NCBI RefSeq assembly: GCF_017599385.1
Contig: NZ_JAGFPK010000001.1
Location: 374,177 to 438,176 of the forward strand
DNA from: Ciceribacter sp. L1K22
GTDB taxonomy: Bacteria; Pseudomonadota; Alphaproteobacteria; Rhizobiales; Rhizobiaceae
DNA length: 64,000 nt
Direction: 5' to 3'
Under the pieces are notes generated by a model that saw nothing but the letters and a program-made list of their open reading frames with translations, made no database searches and was not told where the DNA came from. Both the position numbers and the translations under genes were made by a program. Positions 26,601 through 34,968 of the stretch are shown here, piece after piece (position 1 is the stretch's first letter; every line of letters begins with the position of its first letter).

Positions 26601-26903
26601 TCAGCGGCACATGAAGGCCTTGGAAAGAGTCTTGGTGATGATGGAGCGACCGCTCCATCCCTTGGCGAAAAAGATGACCGAGCCTTTCTTCACGGGGATG
26701 ACTTCCCCATCGTCACGGACATAAGAACCTTCGCCGTCCAGAAAGAAGCAGAACTCATCATTTGCGAACGTCACTGTCCGTTCGCCGGGTGTGCAGGACC
26801 AGATGCCGCATTCGCTCGATCCATCCTCTTTGACGGACAGAATCTTGCCACTCATGCGTGGGGACCCGGCGATCGCTGACTTGCTTTCGCCCCAGTCTTC
26901 CAT
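26601..26903 (-). CDS. Cupin domain protein, copy 2 (N-terminus disputed, possible frameshift)
   Basis: 100 residues from ATG 26903: MEDWGESKSAIAGS, then GIWSCTPGERTVTFANDEFCFFLDGEGSYVRDDGEVIPVKKGSVIFFAKGWSG. It is paralogous to copies 1 and 3. ATG 26903 has no ribosome binding site. A strong AGGAG followed by an ATG at 26941 (MSTPTGP) lies upstream, but in another phase. In the cupin frame the upstream codons (THWTDHGIVE) stay open yet offer no start codon. A one-base indel between 26904 and 26941 would join them, so this is either a frameshifted gene, an assembly error, or a genuinely short one. Confidence 0.7.
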   Translation of the reverse strand: MEDWGESKSAIAGSPRMSGKILSVKEDGSSECGIWSCTPGERTVTFANDEFCFFLDGEGSYVRDDGEVIPVKKGSVIFFAKGWSGRSIITKTLSKAFMCR

Positions 26904-26952
26904 TTCGACGATCCCGTGATCGGTCCAGTGGGTGTCGACATCGCGCCGTCTC

Positions 26953-27315
26953 CTAGGCCAGCATGTAGATGTTGCGCATCGTCTCGATCACGTTGCATTC
27001 GCCCGCCCAGCCGGCCGGGAACATGACCGCCGTTCCGGGTCCAATTTCGATCACTTCGCCTCTATCGGACGTATAGATAGCCCTGCCGGCAACGAAGTGG
27101 CAGAATTCGTCTCTTGGGATAGAAAGCCGCCAGCGCCCGGGTGTGCAGACCCATATACCGGTTTCGGGCTGGTTGTTCGGTCCCTTGAACAGAAGCCGGC
27201 CGGAGGACCTGGAGACGCCCTCGACTGCATCGGACTGCACGCCCCAATCGACAAGGTCATCGAAGGTGGTGGCGCCATGGATATGCGGCGCCGTCGATGT
27301 CAGGGTATCAGCCAT
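26953..27315 (-). CDS. Cupin domain protein, copy 3
   Basis: 120 residues. FDDLVDWGVQSDAVEGVSRSSGRLLFKGPNN, then GIWVCTPGRWRLSIPRDEFCHFVAGRAIYTSDRGEVIEIGPGTAVMFPAGWAGE match the same cupin_3 pattern as the two downstream copies. ATG 27315 lies inside the end of the glycosyltransferase A gene (8-bp overlap), so translation is coupled. It is the first of the three tandem cupins to be transcribed. Confidence 0.85.
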   Translation of the reverse strand: MADTLTSTAPHIHGATTFDDLVDWGVQSDAVEGVSRSSGRLLFKGPNNQPETGIWVCTPGRWRLSIPRDEFCHFVAGRAIYTSDRGEVIEIGPGTAVMFPAGWAGECNVIETMRNIYMLA

Positions 27316-28603
27316 TGAATTTCCCGCTCTTGACCAGTTCATCAAGAATGCCGGCGGCCTTTTGCGGACCGTTTTGGGCTTGCATGTGAGCGGCGGTTGC
27401 CGAAAGTTTTGACTTCATCGCGGGATCGTTGATCATCTGGTCGAGCTTTGCTGCCAGGTCCGCGTCGGTCCAATCGTAGCGTGGCATCTTGAAGCCATGC
27501 CCTGTTTCATCCACCCGCGTTGCGTTGTCGTGGCCGTCCCAGACGTAAGGCATGATGATTGCTGGTTTGCCGAAATAGAGGCACTCGGTGAACGAGTTGT
27601 TGCCGCCATGATGAATCGCCGCGTCGATCTGTGGGATCACCGACGGCTGTGGGAACCAGCTTTCGATGATGACGTTATCAGGCACCGCTTCGTACTGGTC
27701 CTTGTAGTCCCCGACATTGACGAGCGCGCGGTAGGGCAGCTTGCCGATAGTCGCGATGATGCGCTTCAGCAGTTCGGTGTCTCCGGCGCCAAGGCTGCCG
27801 AACGAGACGTAGATCAGTGGCTTGTCGTTGTTGGCCTTGAATGTCGGCACCTCGTAGGGCGCCTCCTTGCGCACGCAGCCTTCGAGATACTGGAACCGGT
27901 TCGGGGACAGAGGATGCTCGCGCTCGAATTTGACGGGCTCCGGATAGAGCAGCAGGTTCATGAAGGGCGATGCCTCGAAGAACTGGCCGATCGGATAGGC
28001 CGCTTCTCCCGTTGAGGCGAGAAAGGCATTGAAGTCGTCATGGATTGGCTTGATGACCTCGTTGAATTTCGTGCGATAGGCCTCATGGCAAGCGTAATCC
28101 TTGGCGCCACAGCCCGACAGATGCGGCGGAATCTTCGGGTCCTCGATCTCATTCTCCGAGCAGGAGATGATACGCACCCACGGTGTGCCATACTGTTTGA
28201 TCGCGGGGAAAAGGATGACGTTGTCGACGCAGATCAGGTCCGGCCTGATTTTGGCCAGCACGCCCGGAAGATCCTTCTGCGCCCATTTGGCGCTATCGAC
28301 GATTGCTGTCCAGCAATCCTTCACGTAGTTATCGATCTGGTCGTAGGGGCTCTTGCGGAAGTTCGGAATGTGGCCGTTGATGAAGTCTTCCCAGAACTTC
28401 GCCATCTGCTCGGCCGGCATCGGTTCTGACAGGTTTACGGGATGGGCCTCGAAGCCGTAGCCTTCATAGACGGAAACGAAGCCGGGGTCGGACAGGAAGA
28501 CAGCCCTGTGTCCGAGCGCTTCGACAGCCTGGGCTATGCCGACCGAGTTCAATGCCGGCCCGAAGGCCGCCTCAGGAAAAAATGCGATCGTTTTTTGCGA
28601 CAT
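27308..28603 (-). CDS. GT1-type glycosyltransferase A (UGT/MGT-like)
   Basis: 431 residues with a GT-B fold. The N-terminal half begins KTIAFFPEAAFGPALNSVGIA; the C-terminal donor half has LIYVSFGSLGAGD, IIESWFPQPSVI and the donor-site motif IHHGGNNSFTECLYFGKPAIIMPYVWDGHDNA (about 330-361). In most family members the last part is DQ-x-x-NA; here Asp is kept but Gln is Gly, so the sugar donor may be unusual. A small-molecule acceptor is likely. It lies just downstream of the transporter ATPase gene and has GGGGAG before ATG 28603. Glycosyltransferase B at 33652 is a close paralogue. Confidence 0.85.
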   Translation of the reverse strand: MSQKTIAFFPEAAFGPALNSVGIAQAVEALGHRAVFLSDPGFVSVYEGYGFEAHPVNLSEPMPAEQMAKFWEDFINGHIPNFRKSPYDQIDNYVKDCWTAIVDSAKWAQKDLPGVLAKIRPDLICVDNVILFPAIKQYGTPWVRIISCSENEIEDPKIPPHLSGCGAKDYACHEAYRTKFNEVIKPIHDDFNAFLASTGEAAYPIGQFFEASPFMNLLLYPEPVKFEREHPLSPNRFQYLEGCVRKEAPYEVPTFKANNDKPLIYVSFGSLGAGDTELLKRIIATIGKLPYRALVNVGDYKDQYEAVPDNVIIESWFPQPSVIPQIDAAIHHGGNNSFTECLYFGKPAIIMPYVWDGHDNATRVDETGHGFKMPRYDWTDADLAAKLDQMINDPAMKSKLSATAAHMQAQNGPQKAAGILDELVKSGKFNG

Positions 28604-28618
28604 CGGGCTCCCCTTTTC

Positions 28619-29677
28619 TTAGTTTCTGTAAATACGGCACTTGGCCGGGTCTATTACCAGGACAATCGTGTCGCCGATTGTATGTGGCGCAGCTGTGTGG
28701 GCCGCGATGCGAACCTGAAGTGGCACGTCGGACGCGGTGGTCTTCACGTGGAGAACACGGTCAAGACCGTGATAAGCGACATCGACGATCACGCCGTTCA
28801 GACCTTCTCCCGAAGTCGAAAGCCGGATGTTTTCCGGCCGCACTGCGAGGGTCACCGCACCGCCAGTCCCTGGGTCGAGACCGAGGCTGAAACCGGCAGC
28901 CTCAAATCGGCCGCCGGTATCGATGTGACCGTCTATGAAGTTCATTACGCCGATGAAATTCGCGACGAAACGATCTCCCGGCTTCTCATAGACCTCTTCT
29001 GGAGAGCCGCATTGCAGAAGCTTTCCGTCCCGGAGGATCGCCATGCGGTCGGCCATGACGAGCGCTTCCTCCTGGTCGTGTGTTACGATGATGAACGTAA
29101 TGCCGACCTCGTGCTGCAGGCGCTTGAGTTCCAACTGCATTCGTTCACGCAGTTTCTTGTCGAGTGCTCCGAGGGGTTCGTCGAGAAGCAGGACCTTCGG
29201 TCGTTTTATCAGCGCGCGGGCGAGAGCGACGCGCTGGCGCTGGCCGCCCGAAAGCTGCTCCGGCTTCCGGTTCGCAAATTGCGTCAGGTCGGTGACTGTC
29301 ATGATCTCATCGACGCGGCGGTCGATCTCATTTTTGCTAAGCCTTTCCATTTCCAGGCCGTAGGCAAGGTTCTTGGCCACGGTCATGTGCGGAAAGAGCG
29401 CGTAGGATTGGAACATCAGGTTCAACGGGCGCTTTTCGGGCGCCAAGGGAGCGATATCCGTTCCTTCGAGCAGGATGCGTCCGCCCGTAGGGTTCTCGAA
29501 CCCTGCCAGCATGCGTAGAAGCGTGGTCTTCCCGCAGCCCGACGGACCGAGGAGCGCGAAGAACTCGTTTTTGCGGATATCGAGCGAGACGCCATCGACG
29601 GCCATGACAGGACCGAAGCTTTTGCGCAGGCCATCTATCTTCAAGATCGTCTCATTTGTGGAGCGGCTGTCCGTCAT
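28619..29677 (-). CDS. PotA-like ABC transporter ATP-binding protein
   Basis: 352 residues. Walker A GPSGCGKTT, Q-loop in LMFQSYALFPHMTV, signature LSGGQRQRVALARAL, Walker B VLLLDEPLGALD and the H-loop IVTHDQEEALVMADRM are all visible. The C-terminal TOBE domain (about 260-350) is typical of the spermidine/putrescine group. It energises the PotB/PotC-like permeases. ATG 29677 overlaps the upstream permease stop by 4 bp, which favours it over the earlier in-frame ATG at 29701. Confidence 0.9.
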   Translation of the reverse strand: MTDSRSTNETILKIDGLRKSFGPVMAVDGVSLDIRKNEFFALLGPSGCGKTTLLRMLAGFENPTGGRILLEGTDIAPLAPEKRPLNLMFQSYALFPHMTVAKNLAYGLEMERLSKNEIDRRVDEIMTVTDLTQFANRKPEQLSGGQRQRVALARALIKRPKVLLLDEPLGALDKKLRERMQLELKRLQHEVGITFIIVTHDQEEALVMADRMAILRDGKLLQCGSPEEVYEKPGDRFVANFIGVMNFIDGHIDTGGRFEAAGFSLGLDPGTGGAVTLAVRPENIRLSTSGEGLNGVIVDVAYHGLDRVLHVKTTASDVPLQVRIAAHTAAPHTIGDTIVLVIDPAKCRIYRN

Positions 29678-30453
29678 TGCATCTGTTCTTTGTTGAGCCA
29701 TTGGGAGATGAGCAGTGCGGTGGCGCTGACACCCATGACGATCGTCGCGAGCGCGTTGATTTCAGGGGTGATCCCGAAGCGGATCATCGAGTAGATCTGG
29801 ATCGGCAGGGTGATCGAGGATCGTCCGGCGCCGGCGGTGAAGAAGGCGATGATGAACTCGTCCACGGAAAGCGTGAAGGCGAGCAACGCTCCTGCCACGA
29901 TTGCGGGCAGAAGGACCGGAAAGGTGACGCGCCAGAACGTGGTCCAGCCGGAGGCTCCAAGATCGCGTGAGGCCTCGACGATCGAATAGTCGAAATTCTT
30001 CAGCCTTGCCCGCACGACCGAGCATACGAAGGCGAGGTCGAAGATGACGTGGCTGATGATGATGGTATGCAGCCCGAGCGTCAGGTTCAGTCGGGAGAAG
30101 AACGAAAGCAGTGCCACAGCGAGCACGATGTCCGGTATCACCATGGGCGCGAAGGCGAGTGCCTCTAGGCCATTGCTTTTACGGCGTCGTGCCTCCATGC
30201 CGATTGCCAGCATCGTGCCCAGCGCGGTCGAAATTAGCGTCGCGAAGATGGCGACGATGAGGGTGTTCCATGCGGCACGGAGGATCTCCGCATTGCGGAA
30301 GAGCTCACCGTACCATTTGGTCGAGAAGCCCGACCAGGTGGTCGGCAACCCAGCCTCATTGAAAGATAGCATCACGAGCACAGCAATCGGCAGGTAGAGG
30401 ACGCTGAAGACAAGGACCAGAACCATTCGGCCCGGAAGACGCGAATTGGTCAT
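29674..30453 (-). CDS. PotC-like ABC transporter permease
   Basis: 259 residues with six predicted membrane helices. The cytoplasmic EAA loop (VEASRDLGASGWTTFWRVTFPVLLPAI) contacts the ATPase. The family is the inner-membrane permease of spermidine/putrescine and related cation or amine importers. ATG 30453 follows the PotB-like stop by one base. Confidence 0.9.
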   Translation of the reverse strand: MTNSRLPGRMVLVLVFSVLYLPIAVLVMLSFNEAGLPTTWSGFSTKWYGELFRNAEILRAAWNTLIVAIFATLISTALGTMLAIGMEARRRKSNGLEALAFAPMVIPDIVLAVALLSFFSRLNLTLGLHTIIISHVIFDLAFVCSVVRARLKNFDYSIVEASRDLGASGWTTFWRVTFPVLLPAIVAGALLAFTLSVDEFIIAFFTAGAGRSSITLPIQIYSMIRFGITPEINALATIVMGVSATALLISQWLNKEQMQ

Positions 30454-30454
30454 C

Positions 30455-31318
30455 TCACAAATCCTTCCCGCCGGCCCGCTCGCCACTTGCGTGAGCTGTT
30501 GCCTTTGCCTGGAACATCAACAGCGCGACCATGATCGCGATCAGCGCCATGCCGAGCGCGGCTCCGAAGGGCCAGTCATTTGCCGTCAGGAACTGATCGT
30601 AGACCACATTGCCGATCATCTGGAAGCGCCCCCCACCAAGCAGGGCGGGCGTCACGAAATTGCCTATCGAGAGAACGAAGACGAAGACACCACCTGCAGC
30701 AACGCCGGGCAGGGTCAGCGGCAGGGTCACGCGGAAGAAGGTTCGGACTGGCCCGGCGCCGAGGTCGCGAGAAGCTTCCATCAGTTCCGGGTTCAGGCGC
30801 GACAACGTCGAGTAGATCGCGAGAATAACAAATGGCAGGTAGTTATAGACAAGCCCGACGATGACTGCACCTTCGGTGTAAAGAAGCGACAGCTCTCCAT
30901 TATACCCGAACTGGCGCAGGAGATTGTTGAACAGGCCTTCCCGGTTCAACAGCACGATCCAGGCATAGGTCCGGATCAGATAGTTCGACCAGAACGGTAA
31001 AACGGCAAAGAACAGCAGCATTGGCTGGCGCGTCCGCGGCGCTCTGCTTATCGCATAGGCGGCAGGGTAAGCGATCAGGATCGCGAGGAGCGTTGCAAGA
31101 CCGGCGATGCGGGCCGATGTCAGAAAGATCTTGGCGTAAAGGGGGTCGGCAACCCGGACGAAGTTTTCAAGATTGAAATTATACTCGATGCCACCCCAGA
31201 CGCCGCGCTCGAAGAAGGCATAGCTCAGGATCAACACGCATGGCGCTACCATGAAGGCCATCAGCCAGCCTACGGCCGGCGCAGCAATCAGGTTCGGTCT
31301 GTTCGCCTGGTATGACAC
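30455..31318 (-). CDS. PotB-like ABC transporter permease
   Basis: 287 residues, about six membrane helices, with the EAA loop MEASRDLGAGPVRTFFRVTLPLTLPGV near residue 190. It pairs with the PotC-like permease. The start is GTG 31318 with only a weak ribosome site. A 104-bp gap with a hairpin separates it from the binding-protein gene. Confidence 0.88.
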   Translation of the reverse strand: MSYQANRPNLIAAPAVGWLMAFMVAPCVLILSYAFFERGVWGGIEYNFNLENFVRVADPLYAKIFLTSARIAGLATLLAILIAYPAAYAISRAPRTRQPMLLFFAVLPFWSNYLIRTYAWIVLLNREGLFNNLLRQFGYNGELSLLYTEGAVIVGLVYNYLPFVILAIYSTLSRLNPELMEASRDLGAGPVRTFFRVTLPLTLPGVAAGGVFVFVLSIGNFVTPALLGGGRFQMIGNVVYDQFLTANDWPFGAALGMALIAIMVALLMFQAKATAHASGERAGGKDL

Positions 31319-31384
31319 GAAAGGAATGCCTCTGGGATTAGCTCAGCGCGGCAGCAAAGCGAGTATAATCATAAGTACGGGGAA

Positions 31385-31414
31385 CAGGCCGCCTTTCATC
31401 GAGAAGACGGCCTG
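31385..31414 (-). terminator. Hairpin between binding protein and permease genes
   Basis: CAGGCCG and CGGCCTG pair around a 16-base loop in the intercistronic gap. There is no T run. Such hairpins often protect the binding-protein part of ABC operon mRNA and reduce expression of the permeases. Confidence 0.45.
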
Positions 31415-31422
31415 GGTCAGGC

Positions 31423-32490
31423 TCAGTTCGCAGCCTTGATTTCGCTGACGATACGCGAGTAATCCCTTTGAGCATTGCCCAAGTCACGCAACAGTTCGTA
31501 CTTTGTAAGCTCTTCCGGCGTCATCGCCATGTTCGGGTATTGCTCGAACAGGGCCTTGTCCAGGCTGTCCATTGCCGCCTTGTTGGGCACCTTGTAGAGG
31601 ATGTTCTCTGCGGCCCAGGCATGGTTTTCGGCGGCCAGGACGAAGTTGATGAACTGCATCGCCTTGTCCTTGTTCTCCGAATTCTTCATCACGACGATGG
31701 TATCGATCCAAAGGTCGGAGCCCTCCTTCGGCACGACATACTTAATGTCTGCATTTTCGCCGATACCGTAATTGCACCACCCGTCCCACGCGTGCACGAG
31801 CGAAGCCTCGCCGGAAACGAGTTTGGAGTAGAACGTGGTATCGTCGTAGGCAAGAAGCGTCTTCTTTGCCTCGATCAGAAGGTTTTTGACTTCTTCCAGC
31901 TTCGCCGGATCCGTTTCGTTGACGGAATACCCCTTGGCAAGTTCCCCCGCCGCCATCAGCCAGCGGTCGGTTGCGAGCATTGTGGTTTTGCCCTTGAGAT
32001 CATCCTCCGGTTGCAGCAGGTTCATCCAGCTGTCCGGAGCGGTCTTAACGAGATCGGAGCGATAGCAAAGCCCGGTGGAGCCCCAGGTATAGGGAACTGA
32101 ATAGGCATTGCCCGGGTCGTAGGCCAGATTAGACGCCTCGGGATAGAGGTTGGCGATGTTCGGAATTGCTGCCTTGTCGAGTGGCTCCGCGAGACCTTGA
32201 GCATTGAGGATTTCGGCGAACGGCGAGGAGACGAACACGATGTCGTATCCCTTGCCCTGGCTCGCCATAAGCTTGCCCATGATTTCTTCGTTGGTGGCGT
32301 GGTTGACCACCTCAATCTCGATACCGGTTGCCGCCTTGAAGGTGTCGGCGATGTCGGGCGCCATGTAGCCGTCCCAGTTCGAGATAACCAGATCTGCGGC
32401 CTGGGCAGCCTGAAGGCTGCCAAGAACGAATACGCTCGCCATGAATTGCGTGCTCGCGGCCTTGAGCACGGACAGGTCTTTCGCTTTCAC
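31423..32490 (-). CDS. PotD-like periplasmic substrate-binding protein
   Basis: 355 residues with a signal peptide (LKAASTQFMASVFVLGSLQAAQA). The mature part begins LVISNWDGYMAPDIADTFKAATGIEIEVVNHATNEEIM, typical of the spermidine/putrescine receptor family, and includes NAYSVPYTWGSTGLCYRSD and a conserved DGWCNYG. Substrate could be a polyamine or another cationic amine or betaine. The start is GTG 32490, seven bases after AAGGGAG; the frame upstream is not conserved. It heads the left operon. Confidence 0.88.
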   Translation of the reverse strand: MKAKDLSVLKAASTQFMASVFVLGSLQAAQAADLVISNWDGYMAPDIADTFKAATGIEIEVVNHATNEEIMGKLMASQGKGYDIVFVSSPFAEILNAQGLAEPLDKAAIPNIANLYPEASNLAYDPGNAYSVPYTWGSTGLCYRSDLVKTAPDSWMNLLQPEDDLKGKTTMLATDRWLMAAGELAKGYSVNETDPAKLEEVKNLLIEAKKTLLAYDDTTFYSKLVSGEASLVHAWDGWCNYGIGENADIKYVVPKEGSDLWIDTIVVMKNSENKDKAMQFINFVLAAENHAWAAENILYKVPNKAAMDSLDKALFEQYPNMAMTPEELTKYELLRDLGNAQRDYSRIVSEIKAAN

Positions 32491-32702
32491 GGAAAACTCC
32501 CTTGTTTCGTTTGTTCCAACCTCTTCGGCGATGCCGCTTTGCACGGTCGTTTTCCGCCTTTCCATAAACGGTACTATTTTTTAAAAAAATACGTCAATAG
32601 GGATTCTCACCTTTTGCGAATTTGGCGAAAATTGGATATTGGTGGCTTGCTTAAAGCTACGTATCTCGTCACGTTGTGCTTGGAACTCAGGAACGGAGCA
32701 TC
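32491..32702. promoter_or_regulatory. Divergent promoter region between PotD-like and GntR genes
   Basis: AT-rich 212-bp gap. On the minus strand a TTGACG -35-like element (plus 32592-32597) faces the transporter operon, next to a T/A-rich segment. This is the probable operator of the GntR-family regulator, but I could not define a clear binding palindrome. Confidence 0.45.
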
Positions 32703-33635
32703 ATGGCAACGGATCAGCGGCGCCCGCATCACCGCCATGTCGAATTGGCGCAAAAAGTACTGGATATCGCCATTGAGCGTGGAATGTCGCCGGGAGAGCG
32801 TCTTGCGGAGCAGGCGATAGCGTCGCTTTGCAATGTGTCTAGGACGCCTGTTCGCAAAGCGTTCCAGATACTTGCTGATCGTGGATTGCTGACCGCGGAC
32901 AGTGAGGGTGGCTATGTCCTTGCTGCCGACCCCGTCGCTATCACGAGGCTCGATGATGCTGAGGGCGGCGAAGCGGAGGCCGACCTCTCAGGTGCCATAC
33001 TCCGTGACCTGGCGGCCGGTCGAATTCCTGAGATCCAGACAGTCGCGGCACTTCAGCGACGCTATGCGGTGTCGCGTCTGGCGGTACAAAACGCGCTAAT
33101 TAAGCTGTCGGAGGACAATCTCGCCGAGCGGGGCGCCGGTCAGCAGTGGGTGCTCAAGCAATTTGCAGTGAGTGCCGAGGCAGCGGTTAAAAGCTACGAG
33201 TATCGGCTGGTCATGGAGCCGATGGCGTTGACTTTGCCCGATTTCAAGCGTGACACATCCGCCTTGATGTCCTTGAGGCAGTCGATGCTTCTTCTCAAGG
33301 GTATGGATGAGTTCAATTTCGACCGTCGCCTGTTTGAGCGGACGGATCTCGATTTTCACATGTTGGTGGCCAGGGGCTGCGGAAACCCCTTTGTGGCGGA
33401 AGCCCTTGCTAGCCACCATCGGCGGCGCCGCGCTCTCCCCCAAGTGGTTCACATAAACAACTATCGACTGATGCAATCGAATATTGAACATATGCAGATA
33501 CTCGAGCAGATCGAGCGGGGACAGATGGAACTTGCCGCCAATTTGATGCGAGTCCATATACAGCTTTCACAGACGCAGAAGCCCCGAATCGCGGGCCGTG
33601 GCGTCCCTCCCGCCTTCAAGCTCGTATCGCGCTAA
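32703..33635 (+). CDS. GntR/FCD regulator with two winged-helix domains
   Basis: 310 residues. The first winged helix (about 10-75: HVELAQKVLDIAIERGMSPGERLAEQAIASLCNVSRTPVRKAFQIL) is standard GntR. A second similar unit follows at about 90-150 (LSGAILRDLAAGRIPEIQTVAALQRRYAVSRLAVQNALIKLSEDNL), then an FCD-like helical sensing domain. Most FCD regulators have one winged helix. It is divergent from the transporter operon and leads the glycosyltransferase B/ALDH operon, so it is the likely pathway regulator, with an effector that is probably an organic acid or amine. Confidence 0.85.
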   Translation: MATDQRRPHHRHVELAQKVLDIAIERGMSPGERLAEQAIASLCNVSRTPVRKAFQILADRGLLTADSEGGYVLAADPVAITRLDDAEGGEAEADLSGAILRDLAAGRIPEIQTVAALQRRYAVSRLAVQNALIKLSEDNLAERGAGQQWVLKQFAVSAEAAVKSYEYRLVMEPMALTLPDFKRDTSALMSLRQSMLLLKGMDEFNFDRRLFERTDLDFHMLVARGCGNPFVAEALASHHRRRRALPQVVHINNYRLMQSNIEHMQILEQIERGQMELAANLMRVHIQLSQTQKPRIAGRGVPPAFKLVSR

Positions 33636-33651
33636 CTGCTGCGAAGATCGT

Positions 33652-34950
33652 ATGGTACAGCCCAAGACCATCGCCCTCTTTCCTGAAGCGAGCTTCGGCG
33701 CGGCGCTGAATTGCGTGGGCATCGCTCAGGAATTGCGGCGGCTTGGCGCGCGGCCAGTGTTCATCTGCCATCCCGGCTTCAGCGGTGTTTTTTCGGAGTA
33801 CGGCTTTCCGGAGTATCAACTTGAGGATGCCGGCCCGACCGGCCCGACCGACTGGAACGATTTCATTTCCAAACATCAGGACGCATTTCGTCAGTCGCCG
33901 TTCGATCAGTTGGAATCCTATGTCGGTCCGACCTGGGATGCGATCGTCGATACCGCGATCCGGGCGGAGGAACCCCTTCGGCAGCTTCTGTCCCGTTTGA
34001 AGCCGGATGCTATCGTTCTCGACAACGTCGTCATGTTTCCTGCGATCGCGAATTGCGGGGTGCCATGGGTTCGGATTGTTTCTTGCGCCGAGACCGAGAT
34101 CGGCGACCCTCTCGTTCCACCCCATCTTTCAGGTTGTGCCGAGACGCGTGATCAGGAATGGGATCGCTTTACCGTGACGTATGAGAAGGTTACGGCGCCT
34201 GCGCACAGACGCTTCGTGGCCTTTTTGCAGGAGTGCGGACTGAAATCGCCAGCGGCTGGATCGTTTCTGGATCCTTCGCCATGGCTTAATCTCCTGCTCG
34301 CACCAGACATTATCAGGCACCAACGACAACAGCAGCTGGACCCGCAGAAATTTGTATTCCTTAACGGTTGCGTGCGTCAGGAGGCGGCGTGGCTGCCTCC
34401 GCGATTTGCGAGCCACAACGAGGCGCCGCTTGTTTTAACGAGTTTCGGGTCTCTCGGCGCTATGGATGTCGACATGATGAAGCGGATGATCGGCGTGTTC
34501 GAGACGCTGCCGTTTCGCTTTCTTGTGAATGCTGGCCACTGGCGCGACGACTATACCCAAGTGCCGGACAACGTCTTCATTGATAGTTGGTTTCCGCAGC
34601 CCTCCGTGGTCGCCCAGTCGGGACTGTTCATTCATCACGGCGGCAACAACAGCTTCTGCGAGGCACTTTATTTCGGCGTCCCATCCCTCGTCATGCCCTA
34701 TTGCTGGGACGGACATGACAACGCGCGTCGCGCTGAGGAGACGGGCGTGGGTCTTAGCCTCGGCCGCTACGACTGGGATGAAGCGGCACTTGGAACAGCA
34801 ATATGTAAACTGCTCAAGGACGTCCCGATGCGGGAACGTCTCAAGGCGAATGCTGCGTTGATGCAGCAGGCTGAGGGCACCAAGAAAGCTGCCAAGTCAA
34901 TCATGGGACTTTTTGAGAAAAGCAGAATGCCGGAGCAAAAAGCCGGCTGA
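33652..34950 (+). CDS. GT1-type glycosyltransferase B (paralogue of A)
   Basis: 432 residues, aligned along its whole length with glycosyltransferase A: KTIALFPEASFGAALNCVGIAQ, VLTSFGSLGAMD, FIDSWFPQPSVV and IHHGGNNSFCEALYFGVPSLVMPYCWDGHDNA (about 327-358). It shares the same Asp-Gly change at the donor-site end. Both copies keep the apparent active-site features, so they may act on different acceptors or as partners. It starts 16 bp after the GntR gene and ends 18 bp before the aldehyde dehydrogenase. Confidence 0.85.
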   Translation: MVQPKTIALFPEASFGAALNCVGIAQELRRLGARPVFICHPGFSGVFSEYGFPEYQLEDAGPTGPTDWNDFISKHQDAFRQSPFDQLESYVGPTWDAIVDTAIRAEEPLRQLLSRLKPDAIVLDNVVMFPAIANCGVPWVRIVSCAETEIGDPLVPPHLSGCAETRDQEWDRFTVTYEKVTAPAHRRFVAFLQECGLKSPAAGSFLDPSPWLNLLLAPDIIRHQRQQQLDPQKFVFLNGCVRQEAAWLPPRFASHNEAPLVLTSFGSLGAMDVDMMKRMIGVFETLPFRFLVNAGHWRDDYTQVPDNVFIDSWFPQPSVVAQSGLFIHHGGNNSFCEALYFGVPSLVMPYCWDGHDNARRAEETGVGLSLGRYDWDEAALGTAICKLLKDVPMRERLKANAALMQQAEGTKKAAKSIMGLFEKSRMPEQKAG

Positions 34951-34968
34951 TCCAGAAGGGAAAAGGGT

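Noticed and set aside
31319-31422. An 18-codon hydrophobic frame (MKGGLFPVLMIILALLPR) between the PotD- and PotB-like genes
   Set aside because: Very short, overlaps the intercistronic hairpin, no ribosome site.
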